Shown: piece by piece, positions 44,423 through 52,693 of the stretch
Position numbering within the stretch: position 1 is the stretch's first letter
How the letters are laid out: the number at the start of each line of letters is the position of its first letter
Assembly (NCBI RefSeq): GCF_014216315.1
Contig: NZ_CP045702.1
Span: 5,642,001-5,706,000 of the forward strand
Length of the DNA: 64,000 nucleotides
Direction: 5' to 3'
Source: Streptomyces finlayi
GTDB lineage: Bacteria; Actinomycetota; Actinomycetes; Streptomycetales; Streptomycetaceae
Translations under genes and position numbers: made by a program
The notes under the pieces: generated by a model
What the model saw: only the letters and a program-made list of their open reading frames with translations
The model's database searches: none
What the model was told of the DNA's origin: nothing

Positions 44423-45751
44423 ATGGAACATCTTGTTCAGCCCATATCACTGACAGACGCCGCCGAAAGCCTGCGGACAGGTGCCGTCGAGCCGCAGAAG
44501 TACGCGGCCAGGACTGTCGAGCGCATCACCGAAGTGGATGGCACCGTCCAGTCCTTCGTGGCGGAGCCCGGCCGGACGGACCGGTTGGCCCACGCGGCCC
44601 AGGAAGCCGCCCAGTGCGGGACGGAGCCGGGAGACCGGCCTCCGCTGTACGGCGTTCCGGTCGGGATCAAGGACATCATCCACGTCGAGGGGCTGCCCAC
44701 CGGGGCGGGTTCGGCGCTGCCGCCCGAGGTCCTGGCAGGAGCACAGGCCACGGTCGTGGACCGGCTGCTCAAGGCCGGGGCACTGATCGCGGGGAAGACG
44801 GTGACGGGCGAGTTCGCCGTCACGGCGCCGGGGCCCACCCGTAATCCGCACCGGCTGGAGCACACTCCGGGCGGAACGAGCAGCGGCTCCGCCGCGGCCG
44901 TCGCCGCGGGTCTGGTGCCGCTCGCCATCGGCACCCAGACCATCGGGTCGCTCATCCGCCCCGCCGCGTACTGCGGAGTGGTCGGCTTCAAGCCCAGCCA
45001 CGGACGCATTCCGCTGGACGGTGTCCTCCCCGTCGCCCCGACCTTCGACACCGTCGGCATCATCACCGCCCAGGTCGCCGACGTCGCGCTGGCAGCGAGC
45101 TGTCTGTGCGACGACTGGCGGCCCGACCGGGCGGTTCCCGGCCGGCCGGTGCTCGGCATCCCGGAGGGTCCGTACATGGGCTTCGCCGAGCCGGAGGCCC
45201 GTAGTGCTTTCGACGAGCAGGTGGCCGCGCTGCGCACGGCGGGCTACGACGTGGTGAGCGTCCCCATGTTCGAGAACTTCGAGGAAGAGGTCTTCGACTT
45301 CTTCGTGATCAACCTCTACGAGCTGTCCCAGGCCCACGCCGACTGGTTCGCGCGCTACGAGGAGCTTTACGACGAGCGCACCGCCGAGGCCATCCGCCAG
45401 GGCCAGGGCGCCCAGGCGTCCGACCACGCGGACTCACTGGCGCGACGCGAAGCGTTCCGTGACCGGCTGGCCGCGTCCACGGCCGAGCACGGCGTCGACC
45501 TGTGGATCACCCCCGCCGCCACCGGACCGGCTCCGCTCGGCCTGGAGAGCGCCGGAGACTCGGTGATGTCCCTGCCGTGGAGCGGCGTGGGCCTCCCGTG
45601 CCTCACCATCCCCACCGCCCGGCCCGAGGGCGCCCTGCCGCTCGGCTTCCAGTGCGTCGGCCGTGACGGCGATGACGAGCGCCTGCTGCACTGGGCCCTC
45701 GACCTCGAAACAGTACTCACCGCGCGGGGAACCGATACCTGTGAGACCTGA
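44423..45751 (+). CDS. Amidase-signature-family hydrolase
   Basis: 442 aa, ATG 44423 with GAAGGA at good spacing. The Ser-cisSer-Lys machinery is visible: K83 in VGIKDII, the GGTSSGSAAAVAAG segment, and S176 in GTQTIGSLIRPAAYCGVVGF. Members hydrolyse amides such as glutamine side chains, peptide amides or protecting N-acyl groups. Within this operon it could trim an N-acyl group or convert an amide; no closer assignment is possible. The next gene starts 10 nt after its stop. Confidence 0.88.
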   Translation: MEHLVQPISLTDAAESLRTGAVEPQKYAARTVERITEVDGTVQSFVAEPGRTDRLAHAAQEAAQCGTEPGDRPPLYGVPVGIKDIIHVEGLPTGAGSALPPEVLAGAQATVVDRLLKAGALIAGKTVTGEFAVTAPGPTRNPHRLEHTPGGTSSGSAAAVAAGLVPLAIGTQTIGSLIRPAAYCGVVGFKPSHGRIPLDGVLPVAPTFDTVGIITAQVADVALAASCLCDDWRPDRAVPGRPVLGIPEGPYMGFAEPEARSAFDEQVAALRTAGYDVVSVPMFENFEEEVFDFFVINLYELSQAHADWFARYEELYDERTAEAIRQGQGAQASDHADSLARREAFRDRLAASTAEHGVDLWITPAATGPAPLGLESAGDSVMSLPWSGVGLPCLTIPTARPEGALPLGFQCVGRDGDDERLLHWALDLETVLTARGTDTCET

Positions 45752-45761
45752 AGGACGACGA

Positions 45762-46790
45762 GTGGAGACTTCGGTGGAGATGGGTATCGTTGCGACCGGT
45801 ACCGCGTTCGGCACTCGACGCGATGTGGCCGAGACCGCGGGCGAGTACCTTCCCGATCCCGAGGCTGTCACCAAACTGGGCTACGAGAGCTATCACCGGG
45901 TGGCCGACGGTGTGACCGCGGTCGACCTGGCGGCCGAGGCGTCCCGCGCCGCCCTGGAGAACGCCGGCCTCGGCATCGAGGACGTGGACCTGATCGTCCT
46001 CGGCCACTCCGACATCCCTCAGTACCTGGGATGGGACCCCTCGGCGGCGGTGGCCAGGGCGCTCGGCGCCCATGGCACCCCCACCGTGCTGTTCACCCAG
46101 TCCTGTGCCGCGTGGTCGCTGGCCCTCGACCACGCGGCGGGTGCGATGGCGCTCTCGCCCGACACGGGCACCGTACTGGTGGCCATGGTCAACGTGGTCA
46201 GCGAGACGCACACCAACCGGATGGACTTCAACGGCACCATCGCCAGTGACGGGGCCGCCGCCGCTGTCCTGCGGCGTGGGCATCCACGCTTCCGTCGGCT
46301 CTCCTCCGCGAGCTTCACCAATCCCGAGTTCGCGGATCTGTTCCGTATCGAGGTCGGCGGTTCCGCCCACCCCGTACCGCCCCCGGGCCGGACTCATCGG
46401 GACTTGGACCCGATGATCGCGGTCTACGAACACTTCGGCGCGGACCCCGAGCGCTTCGGGCGGTTCATCGGGGAGGTCGTCGGGCGGTTCGCCGACGTGG
46501 TCGATCAGGCGCTGGCGCGGGCCGGCCGGGACCGGAGCGAACTGGCCCGGCTCATCTACTTCAACGACAGCCAACGGGCGATCCACGGCGTCGCCGACGC
46601 GATCGGCATCCACGTCGCCCGCACCAACGCCGAACTCGCCCGCCGACTCGGGCACATGGGCGCTGCCGATCAGCTGGTGTCCCTCCACCTGCACGCAGAG
46701 GCCGGAGAGCTGGTCCCGGGGGACCTCGTTGCCCTCGCGGGTGTCGCCTCCCCCGGCATGCACTGGTTCTGCACGCTCGTCGAGGTGTGA
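45762..46790 (+). CDS. KASIII-like acyltransferase lacking the usual His/Asn active-site motifs
   Basis: 342 aa from GTG 45762 (AAGGA 6 nt upstream). A thiolase fold with nucleophile C115 in FTQSCAAWSLAL. Where FabH has HQAN the protein reads FNDSQRAI, and where FabH has GNTSAAS it reads GHMGAAD. Loss of these residues argues against decarboxylative condensation and for simple acyl transfer from a carrier protein, as in KASIII-type acyltransferases (CloN2/CerJ type; from memory). The following genes encode a carrier protein and an AMP ligase, which would supply the acyl donor. Confidence 0.85.
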   Translation: METSVEMGIVATGTAFGTRRDVAETAGEYLPDPEAVTKLGYESYHRVADGVTAVDLAAEASRAALENAGLGIEDVDLIVLGHSDIPQYLGWDPSAAVARALGAHGTPTVLFTQSCAAWSLALDHAAGAMALSPDTGTVLVAMVNVVSETHTNRMDFNGTIASDGAAAAVLRRGHPRFRRLSSASFTNPEFADLFRIEVGGSAHPVPPPGRTHRDLDPMIAVYEHFGADPERFGRFIGEVVGRFADVVDQALARAGRDRSELARLIYFNDSQRAIHGVADAIGIHVARTNAELARRLGHMGAADQLVSLHLHAEAGELVPGDLVALAGVASPGMHWFCTLVEV

Positions 46791-46850
46791 GACCGAACAT
46801 TGAAACAAGGCGATGCTCCCCATGTCATGGCCCCAGGATGGGAAACAAGA

Positions 46851-47147
46851 ATGACCACCGAATCCGGGATCGAACCGAAGTCACTGTTCAGGATCTCCGA
46901 GGATGAGATCGCCCAGTTCGTAGTCGAGCGCTTTCTTCCCGGTGTCGAGCGGACCGAACTCGACCAGGATTACGACCTGTTGGCGACCGGAGTGATTGAT
47001 AGCCTCGGGGTGCTGCACATCGCGAGCTGGCTGGGGAAGCAGCACGGCATCACCCTGACCGGCCCTGAGCTGACAGCCGGTAACTTCCGTTCCGTGCGGA
47101 CCATCCGGGAGACGGCCGAGCGGGCGGAAGCGGGTGGCGCGGCATGA
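46851..47147 (+). CDS. Free-standing peptidyl/acyl carrier protein
   Basis: 98 aa from ATG 46851 (earlier in-frame starts exist at 46800 and 46827). Attachment Ser in YDLLATGVIDSLGVLHIASW. Its stop overlaps the ligase start (ATGA), so carrier and ligase are a functional pair: the ligase charges the carrier and the KASIII-like enzyme moves the acyl group on. Confidence 0.9.
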   Translation: MTTESGIEPKSLFRISEDEIAQFVVERFLPGVERTELDQDYDLLATGVIDSLGVLHIASWLGKQHGITLTGPELTAGNFRSVRTIRETAERAEAGGAA

Positions 47148-48664
47148 CCCGCTCGCTCGTAGCATCGTTCACGGCTCGCGCGGCTGCCCACCCCGGCGCA
47201 CCCGCGCTCATCTGGGAGGACCGGCCCGTCAGTTACGGCGATCTGTACGCCATGGCCTCCAGGGCGCGCACTCAGGTCGAGGAGGCGGCGCCGGACGCCG
47301 ACCGTCCCGTCGGTCTGCTGGTACGCAAGTCACCGGAAGCCGTGGCCCTGGTGCTCGGCTGCCTGATGGCCGGCCGGGCTTTCCTGCTGCCCTCGCACGA
47401 ACTGCCCGAAGCGCCCCTGAAAGCCCTCTACCAGCAGGCGGGATGCGCGGTAGTGCTCGGCCTCGCCGACGCTCCACCCGTCGACCGGGTGGTGGATCCG
47501 GCCAGGGCTCCCAGGGGCTGCGAGGAGTACCCCCCCGCCGCGGCCGTCGACGACGAAGCCGTGACCTTCATGCTCACCACGTCCGGCTCGACCGGTCTGC
47601 CCAAGGTCGTTCCGCTGTCGTCCGGGGCAGTCGGCCGTTTCACCGAGTGGGCGGCCGAGACCTTCGGGATCACGACCGGCGTCACTGTCCTCAACTACGC
47701 GCCCCTCAACTTCGATCTCTGCATGCTGGACGTGTGGACGACGCTGGCGTACGGCGGCACCGTCGTGCTGGTCGACCCGGGCAGGGGCGCCTCGGCCGGC
47801 TATCTGCGTGATCTGGTCGCCGATCACGCGGTGTCCGTGGTCCAGGGCGTGCCGATGCTGTTCCAACTGCTCGCCGAGGCGACAGCGGAAAGCGGTTCTC
47901 TCGACACGCCCGAGCACGTCATCTTCGCCGGTGACAGCATGCCCGCCCGTGTGCTGACCGGGGTGTCCACTGCCTTCTCCAAGGCACGCTGGTACAACAA
48001 CTACGGCTGTACCGAGACGAACAACAGCTTTCTCCACGAAGTGGACCAGGACCGGCCCCTCCGCACCCCGCTGCCGATCGGCCGGCCGCTGGCCGGTGTG
48101 CGCTGGCTGATCATCGGCCAGGACGGCCGGGCGTTGACCGGCCCCGGTCAGGGCGAGCTCTTGGTCAACACCCCTTTCCAGAGCGCAGGATACGTGAACG
48201 CGCCCAACGAGAAGACCTTCGCCCCACACCCGGACGGTGCACCCGGCCTTGTCTACTACCGCACCGGCGACATGGTCACCCTGCACGAGGACGGCGCACT
48301 GAGCGTGATCGGGCGGACCGACTACCTGGTGAAGGTGCGTGGCTTCCGGGTCAGCACCCAGTGCGTGGAGCAGATCCTCCTGGAGCACCCGGCCGTCGCC
48401 GAGGCCGCCGTCATCGCCCTCCCCGATCCGGTCGCCGGTCATCGCCTGCATGCCCGCCTCCGGCTGACCGAAGCGGGAAGTGTGAACAGCCTTTCGCTGC
48501 GGCAGCATTGCTCGGAGCGCACGGTACGCGCGGAGATCCCCAGCGTGATCGAAATGGTGACAGACCCGCTGCCCAGGACCTCCACCGGCAAAGTCGACCG
48601 TAACCGGATCAAGGCCTGCGTTCTCGCAGCCGAAGAGGAGCTGACCCGGACATCGCGGCCCTGA
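47144..48664 (+). CDS. Stand-alone AMP ligase (adenylation enzyme) for the adjacent carrier protein
   Basis: 506 aa. Motifs: FMLTTSGSTGLPKVVPLS (P-loop), YNNYGCTETNN, YYRTGDMVTL, GRTDYLVKVRGFRVS and the catalytic Lys in PRTSTGKVDRNRI. Size and layout match prolyl- or aminoacyl-carrier ligases of antibiotic clusters. The pocket read by GrsA positions is about D-L-L-Q-I-A-N-N-S-K, unlike the proline code (DLLYLALVCK), so the substrate is open. It is the last gene of the operon. Confidence 0.88.
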   Translation: MTRSLVASFTARAAAHPGAPALIWEDRPVSYGDLYAMASRARTQVEEAAPDADRPVGLLVRKSPEAVALVLGCLMAGRAFLLPSHELPEAPLKALYQQAGCAVVLGLADAPPVDRVVDPARAPRGCEEYPPAAAVDDEAVTFMLTTSGSTGLPKVVPLSSGAVGRFTEWAAETFGITTGVTVLNYAPLNFDLCMLDVWTTLAYGGTVVLVDPGRGASAGYLRDLVADHAVSVVQGVPMLFQLLAEATAESGSLDTPEHVIFAGDSMPARVLTGVSTAFSKARWYNNYGCTETNNSFLHEVDQDRPLRTPLPIGRPLAGVRWLIIGQDGRALTGPGQGELLVNTPFQSAGYVNAPNEKTFAPHPDGAPGLVYYRTGDMVTLHEDGALSVIGRTDYLVKVRGFRVSTQCVEQILLEHPAVAEAAVIALPDPVAGHRLHARLRLTEAGSVNSLSLRQHCSERTVRAEIPSVIEMVTDPLPRTSTGKVDRNRIKACVLAAEEELTRTSRP

Positions 48665-48739
48665 GCTTGGCGTTTGACATCGCAGGTCACTCGACCTGCT
48701 GAGTTCTCCTGGTTTCGGCGGCACGTGACGCGGCCGTTC

Positions 48740-48906
48740 TCCACAGGGCCGAACTCCTCAGCCGGTGCACGCCCGGTGGCAGCGAGGTGAAGCCGGGCCT
48801 CGGCGACCAGTTGTCGCACGCGACTGCGGGGGGCGCCATGTCTGCCGGACAGCAGGTCACCGAGGTGACCGAGCCACCGATCGGTCTCCGCCGTGTCGGC
48901 TTCCAC
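48740..48906 (-). pseudogene. Possible remnant of a small HAAS-like domain
   Basis: In one minus-strand frame VEADTAETDRWLGHLGDLLS ... RVRQLVAEARLHLAATGRAP then AEEFGP looks like the helical HAAS-type start of small actinobacterial membrane proteins. No membrane part follows and the frame runs into the ligase gene. The rest of the 48665-48986 gap holds only a short hairpin (GCAGGTC/GACCTGC, 48682-48699) after the ligase stop. Confidence 0.35.
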
Positions 48907-48986
48907 GGAGACCGCGGGTTCCCTGCTGCCCGTCTTCTGGGCCGATACGGTCGTGGCTCTGCGGCGCGTAGGGGAGCGGGCGTCAG

Positions 48987-49571
48987 TCAGGTGGAGAGCG
49001 CGGCGGCAAGCATCCGCCGGACGACCGGGGTCAGCTCGGTCACGTCGGGCACCGGGCGGGTCGCGGCCGTCGCGCCGGCGAGCCAGTCGTACAACAGGCC
49101 GTCGGTCCAGGCGACGAGCAGGTCCGCCGCCGACGCTGGATTAGGAGCGCCGAGCGCAGCCAGCACGGCGGCGGCCTTGGACCGTGCGGCGAGGCCGGCG
49201 GTCCGCAGGTCGGCACGCAGCTCCGGGCGACGGTTCGCCTCCAGGCTGAGTTCGAATCGGGCGAGCTGGCGGTCTCGTTCCACCGTTAGCCAGTGGTGCA
49301 GCAGCGCGGCCAGCGCCTCCGCGGCGGAGTCCGGGTCCGGGCGCCCGTGCTCCGCTTCCCACCGGTCCACGTCGGCGACCGACAGTTCGGCCAGGCGGAG
49401 GTAGCAGGCGCTGATCAGAGCGCTACGCGTGCGGAAGTAGTACGACGTGCTGCCGGCCGGCAGCCCCGCGGCGGCGTCGACCGCGCGATGGGTCAAGCCG
49501 CGCAGCCCGGCGTTGGCCACGGTGCTGATGGCAGCGTCGGCGATCAGGTCTCGGCGATCAGGGAGGGACAC
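48987..49571 (-). CDS. TetR-family repressor
   Basis: 194 aa from GTG 49571 (a GTG at 49580 is also in frame). N-terminal helix-turn-helix: RRDLIADAAISTVANAGLRG, LTHRAVDAAAGLPAGSTSYY, FRTRSALI. The rest is a helical ligand domain. It faces the FAD monooxygenase gene across about 87 bp that contain two matching palindromes, so it very likely represses both genes and is released by a small molecule handled by the monooxygenase. Confidence 0.92.
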   Translation of the reverse strand: MSLPDRRDLIADAAISTVANAGLRGLTHRAVDAAAGLPAGSTSYYFRTRSALISACYLRLAELSVADVDRWEAEHGRPDPDSAAEALAALLHHWLTVERDRQLARFELSLEANRRPELRADLRTAGLAARSKAAAVLAALGAPNPASAADLLVAWTDGLLYDWLAGATAATRPVPDVTELTPVVRRMLAAALST

Positions 49572-49577
49572 ACCTCG

Positions 49578-49597
49578 CACTCTACAGGTGTAGAGTG
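49578..49597. promoter_or_regulatory. Palindromic operator 1 (CACTCTAC-AGGT-GTAGAGTG)
   Basis: Perfect 8-bp arms around 4 bp. It overlaps the TetR gene start, suggesting direct autorepression. Confidence 0.75.
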
Positions 49598-49608
49598 CGG
49601 AGCATTCG

Positions 49609-49626
49609 CCTCTACGGCTGTAGAGG
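49609..49626. promoter_or_regulatory. Palindromic operator 2 (CCTCTAC-GGCT-GTAGAGG)
   Basis: Perfect 7-bp arms sharing the CTCTAC/GTAGAG core with operator 1; the centres lie about 30 bp apart, roughly three helical turns. It lies upstream of the monooxygenase. Confidence 0.75.
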
Positions 49627-49658
49627 TGGCGCGTGGGTGAGTGGGGGAGGCAGTCGAC

Positions 49659-50891
49659 ATGGGTGTTCGTCATGCCGTCGTGGCCGGAGGCGGCATCGGG
49701 GGCCTGGCCGCGGCGGTGGCCCTGAGCCGCCGCGGATGGCGCGTGACCGTGTGTGAACGGGCTCCCGCCCTCACGGGTATCGGCGCCGGCATCGTGCTCG
49801 CCCCCAACGCACTGCGCGCCCTGGACTCGATCGGCCTGGGCCCCGAGGTCTGGGCGGGTGACGCCCTGCCCGGTCCGGTCGGGCTGCGTACACCCGACGG
49901 CACGTGGCTGAGCCGATCCGACAGCGGTGCCATGTCCACCCGCTACGGGCTCTCCACGCGCGCCGTGCACCGCGGCTTCCTGATCGACGCCCTCGCCGCC
50001 GCACTGCCGCCCGGCGTCGTACGCCTCGGCGTATCGGTGGCCGGTGTGGACGACGCCGGGGGCGCCGTGGTCGTGCGTACGTCGGCGGGCGACCTGCGTG
50101 CCGACGTCGTAGTGGCGGCCGACGGCATGCGCAGTGTCCTGCGTGGACAGCTCTTCCCCCGGCACTCCGGGCTGTGTCACGCCGGTGAGGCCGGATGGCG
50201 AGCGGTGTTGCCCGGTGCCGGCCTGCCTCCCCAGCAGGCGACCGAAACCTGGGGTCGAGGCGAGCGGTTCGGCGTCGTTCCCCTCGTCGACGGCCGGATC
50301 TACGTCTACGCCACCACCGTCACGGGCCCCGGTGCGCAGCCGGCCGACCACCACGCGGAACTGACCCGACGCTTCGGCGCGTGGCACGATCCGATACCCG
50401 AGCTGCTGGACCGGCTGAACCGGCGGAACCCCGACCCGGTCGGCATACTCCACCACGACTTCCACGAACTGGGCTCGCCCCTGCCCCGGTTCCACGCCGG
50501 CCGGGTGGCCCTGCTCGGTGACGCCGCCCACGCGATGACGCCCAACATGGGCCAGGGTGGCTGCCAGGCCATCGAGGACGCGGTCGTCGTGGCGCACCTC
50601 CTCGCACGCGACACCGACGTACCAGCCGCGCTCGCCGCCTACACCAAGGCCAGACACCGGCGAACCACCCGTATCAGCCGCCGCTCCCGACGCATAGGTG
50701 AACTCGCCCGGCTCTCCCACCCCCTTGCCGCGTCCATCCGCAACCTCGCCGTACGCGCCACGCCGCGGGTGGTCACGTTGAGGGCCCTGGACACGGTCCT
50801 CGGCTGGCATCCCCCTTCCGGCCCCGCCCCCACCCCCGCCTCCGTCAACGTCAACGTCAACATCAATGCCAATGTCAAGGAGCAACCATGA
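49659..50891 (+). CDS. FAD-dependent monooxygenase (aromatic hydroxylase type)
   Basis: 410 aa from ATG 49659, with GGGGGAGG 9 nt upstream. Dinucleotide-binding VVAGGGIGGLAAAVALSRRG, the second FAD motif LLGDAAHAMTPNMGQGGCQA, and DVVVAADGMRS are clear. The family hydroxylates aromatic or related compounds using NAD(P)H. The C-terminus ends in a repetitive VNVNVNINANVKEQP tail encoded by near hexanucleotide repeats. It overlaps the next gene by 4 nt. Confidence 0.92.
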   Translation: MGVRHAVVAGGGIGGLAAAVALSRRGWRVTVCERAPALTGIGAGIVLAPNALRALDSIGLGPEVWAGDALPGPVGLRTPDGTWLSRSDSGAMSTRYGLSTRAVHRGFLIDALAAALPPGVVRLGVSVAGVDDAGGAVVVRTSAGDLRADVVVAADGMRSVLRGQLFPRHSGLCHAGEAGWRAVLPGAGLPPQQATETWGRGERFGVVPLVDGRIYVYATTVTGPGAQPADHHAELTRRFGAWHDPIPELLDRLNRRNPDPVGILHHDFHELGSPLPRFHAGRVALLGDAAHAMTPNMGQGGCQAIEDAVVVAHLLARDTDVPAALAAYTKARHRRTTRISRRSRRIGELARLSHPLAASIRNLAVRATPRVVTLRALDTVLGWHPPSGPAPTPASVNVNVNINANVKEQP

Positions 50892-51373
50892 ACAGCGCGG
50901 TCACATCCCGCCCCCTCTCCCGGGCGGACTCCGTCCGGCCCTTCAGGGTCGGCGCCTACGGCTTCGTCTTCCTGGGCATCGGCCATCTCGCCCTCTCCGC
51001 CGCCGCGGCGGCGGCCACCCAGACACCGGAGCGGCGTGAAGTCGACACGGCCATGCGGGAGTCCACGTTCGCCCTGCTGGGTCTGGAACGCACCGTCCTC
51101 GACGTCTTCAACGGCATGAGCATCGCCATGGCGTTCTTCAGCATCACCTGCGGCCTGCTGATTCTCGCCGCCGTCCGTCACGCCCCCGACCTCGTCCAGC
51201 GCCGCACCGCCTTCGGATGGTTCGCCCTCGCGGTCTCCCTGGCCGTCCTGGCGGTATCCGTCCTCCTGCTGCCCCCTCCGCCGATCGTCGTCCTCACCAT
51301 CACCAGCTGCGCTTTCGCCCTGTCGTTGCGCAGGGCGACCACTCCCTCCGCTCGCGCGGCAGAGGTCGCATGA
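50888..51373 (+). CDS. Small integral membrane protein, unknown function
   Basis: 161 aa with about four hydrophobic helices (for example VGAYGFVFLGIGHLALSAAA and FALAVSLAVLAVSVLLL). ATGA overlap with the monooxygenase gene places it in the same TetR-controlled operon. It resembles small four-helix membrane proteins common beside flavin oxidoreductases; no function can be assigned. Confidence 0.8.
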   Translation: MNSAVTSRPLSRADSVRPFRVGAYGFVFLGIGHLALSAAAAAATQTPERREVDTAMRESTFALLGLERTVLDVFNGMSIAMAFFSITCGLLILAAVRHAPDLVQRRTAFGWFALAVSLAVLAVSVLLLPPPPIVVLTITSCAFALSLRRATTPSARAAEVA

Positions 51374-51925
51374 CGCAGGCCGCCACGCCCGCGAGGCCGA
51401 AGCGGGTGACAAGCGCGCGGCGCGCGCGCTCCTGATCCTGGCTGCGCAGAAATGGACCTGGGGCTCGGCTCTCAGCTCGCAGGCGACTCCGTGACCGGGC
51501 GGCCGGTCTACCCGGGGACCGCATGTCGCGCTCCACCGGTCGTAACTTTCTGTGGCGGGTTGCGGGGCCGAGGGAACGGAAGCCTGTCGAAATTCTGAGG
51601 GTCGGCCCAGCGCTGCTGAAGTACGGGCTTGCGGGCTTGTCACCGAGGCAGGGGATCCGCGCGGCGGGGAGTTCACAGTGCGGCGAACGCCGCACCACTA
51701 CCTGCCCGAGCCGGCCTCCGTGGGAGCGTCGTGGAACGGTCCCACGGCCGTGGAGGGTCGAGGGGGGCGTCGCACTCCACCCAACTCGCCACACCGGCAC
51801 GACATCGCCCCCTCCGCACCTGGTCTGCGTCGCGCCATGAGCTGCTACCGCGAATGTTGGTCATGTATCATGGTTATGTACATCATGGACTTCTAGTGAG
51901 GGCTTGTAGTGAGGGGGTGGCTGGT
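51374..51925. other. Non-coding stretch with a hairpin and a candidate vapB promoter/operator
   Basis: No credible ORF. A hairpin with GTGGGA/TCCCAC arms lies at 51720-51745. A short palindrome GTGCGGCGAACGCCGCAC lies at 51679-51696. The AT-rich ATGTA...TACAT dyad just before vapB is listed separately. Confidence 0.5.
51862..51887. promoter_or_regulatory. AT-rich dyad upstream of the vapBC pair; candidate promoter/operator
   Basis: ATGTATCATGGTTATGTACAT, dyad arms ATGTA (51863-51867) and TACAT (51879-51883), with a repeated ATCATGG. It stands out against GC-rich surroundings and lies about 40 bp before the antitoxin start, as expected for an autoregulated toxin-antitoxin operon. Confidence 0.5.
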
Positions 51926-52159
51926 ATGTCTGTGACCCAGGTCGATCTCGATGACGAGGCGCTGGCCGAGGCGATGCGGCTCATGGGCGCGTCGACGAAG
52001 AAGGAGACGGTCAACGGGGCTCTGCGGGACTACGTGGCGCGCATCAAGCGGCTGGAGGCTGCCGAGAAGCTGGCCGCGCGGGGCGAGCGGGGCGAGTTCG
52101 AGGCCGCGGCTGCGGCGCATGCAGCTGCCAAGCGCGCTCGGCGGGCAGCCTTCGAGTGA
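51926..52159 (+). CDS. VapB-type antitoxin
   Basis: 77 aa from ATG 51926 with GAGGGGG upstream. The N-terminal ribbon-helix-helix part reads MSVTQVDLDDEALAEAMRLM, then STKKETVNGALRDYV; the Ala/Arg-rich tail would wrap the toxin. Its stop overlaps the toxin start (GTGA). Confidence 0.9.
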   Translation: MSVTQVDLDDEALAEAMRLMGASTKKETVNGALRDYVARIKRLEAAEKLAARGERGEFEAAAAAHAAAKRARRAAFE

Positions 52160-52563
52160 TCACGTACCTCCTCGACACGTCCGCCCTGTGGCATCTCTTC
52201 CGTACGCCGGGTGCGTTGCGGTTGTGGGAAGGGCACATCGCTGCCGGCGTGTTCCATATGTGCGAGCCCACGAGGGCGGAGTTCCTCTACTCGGCTACGA
52301 GCCCGGCCCATCGGGACGAGTTGGCCGAAGAGCTGGATGATCTCTGCCATCTCTCGCCGGTTCCCAAGAGCGCATGGCGCTGGGTCGAAACAGCGCAGTA
52401 CAAGCTCACCCAGCGAGCACAGCACCGCGCCGCCGGAGCCATCGACCTCTTGGTATGTGCGACAGCGGTCCATCACGGCCACACGGTGCTCCACGTGGAC
52501 AACGACTTCGCCACGGTGGCGGCGGTCCTGAAGGACGTGCAGCAACGGGACGTACGCGCCTGA
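52156..52563 (+). CDS. VapC-type PIN-domain toxin (ribonuclease)
   Basis: 135 aa from GTG 52156. PIN acidic residues: D7 in TYLLDTSALWHL, a mid Glu in TRAEFLYS, Asp in AIDLLVCATA, and HVDNDF near the end. It should cleave RNA and be neutralised by the upstream VapB. The relic at 6096 is a separate, broken PIN fragment. Confidence 0.9.
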   Translation: MITYLLDTSALWHLFRTPGALRLWEGHIAAGVFHMCEPTRAEFLYSATSPAHRDELAEELDDLCHLSPVPKSAWRWVETAQYKLTQRAQHRAAGAIDLLVCATAVHHGHTVLHVDNDFATVAAVLKDVQQRDVRA

Positions 52564-52693
52564 GCGATGTACCGCCAGTGATCGTCGCTGGGAGTCCGGC
52601 CAGTGGGGCTGGGGCGGAAGCGGGTTGCACCGTTCGCACGCTGATGCCGATGGCGGCCCTGCGTGCAGCCGGCTGGGGCGCCCGCGGGCGTGG

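Noticed and set aside
47144..48664. Call as a prolyl-AMP ligase making a pyrrole-2-carboxyl starter
   Set aside because: Neighbouring genes (KASIII, carrier, acyl-CoA dehydrogenase) fit that idea, but the pocket reads about DLLQIANNSK, not the proline code, and the dehydrogenase is much larger than prolyl-carrier dehydrogenases. Kept as an open substrate.
3762..51692. Shared 14-mer CAGTGCGGCGAACG at 3762 and 51679
   Set aside because: Several 14-mer matches are expected by chance in 64 kb of GC-rich DNA; only the hairpins with flanking similarity were kept.
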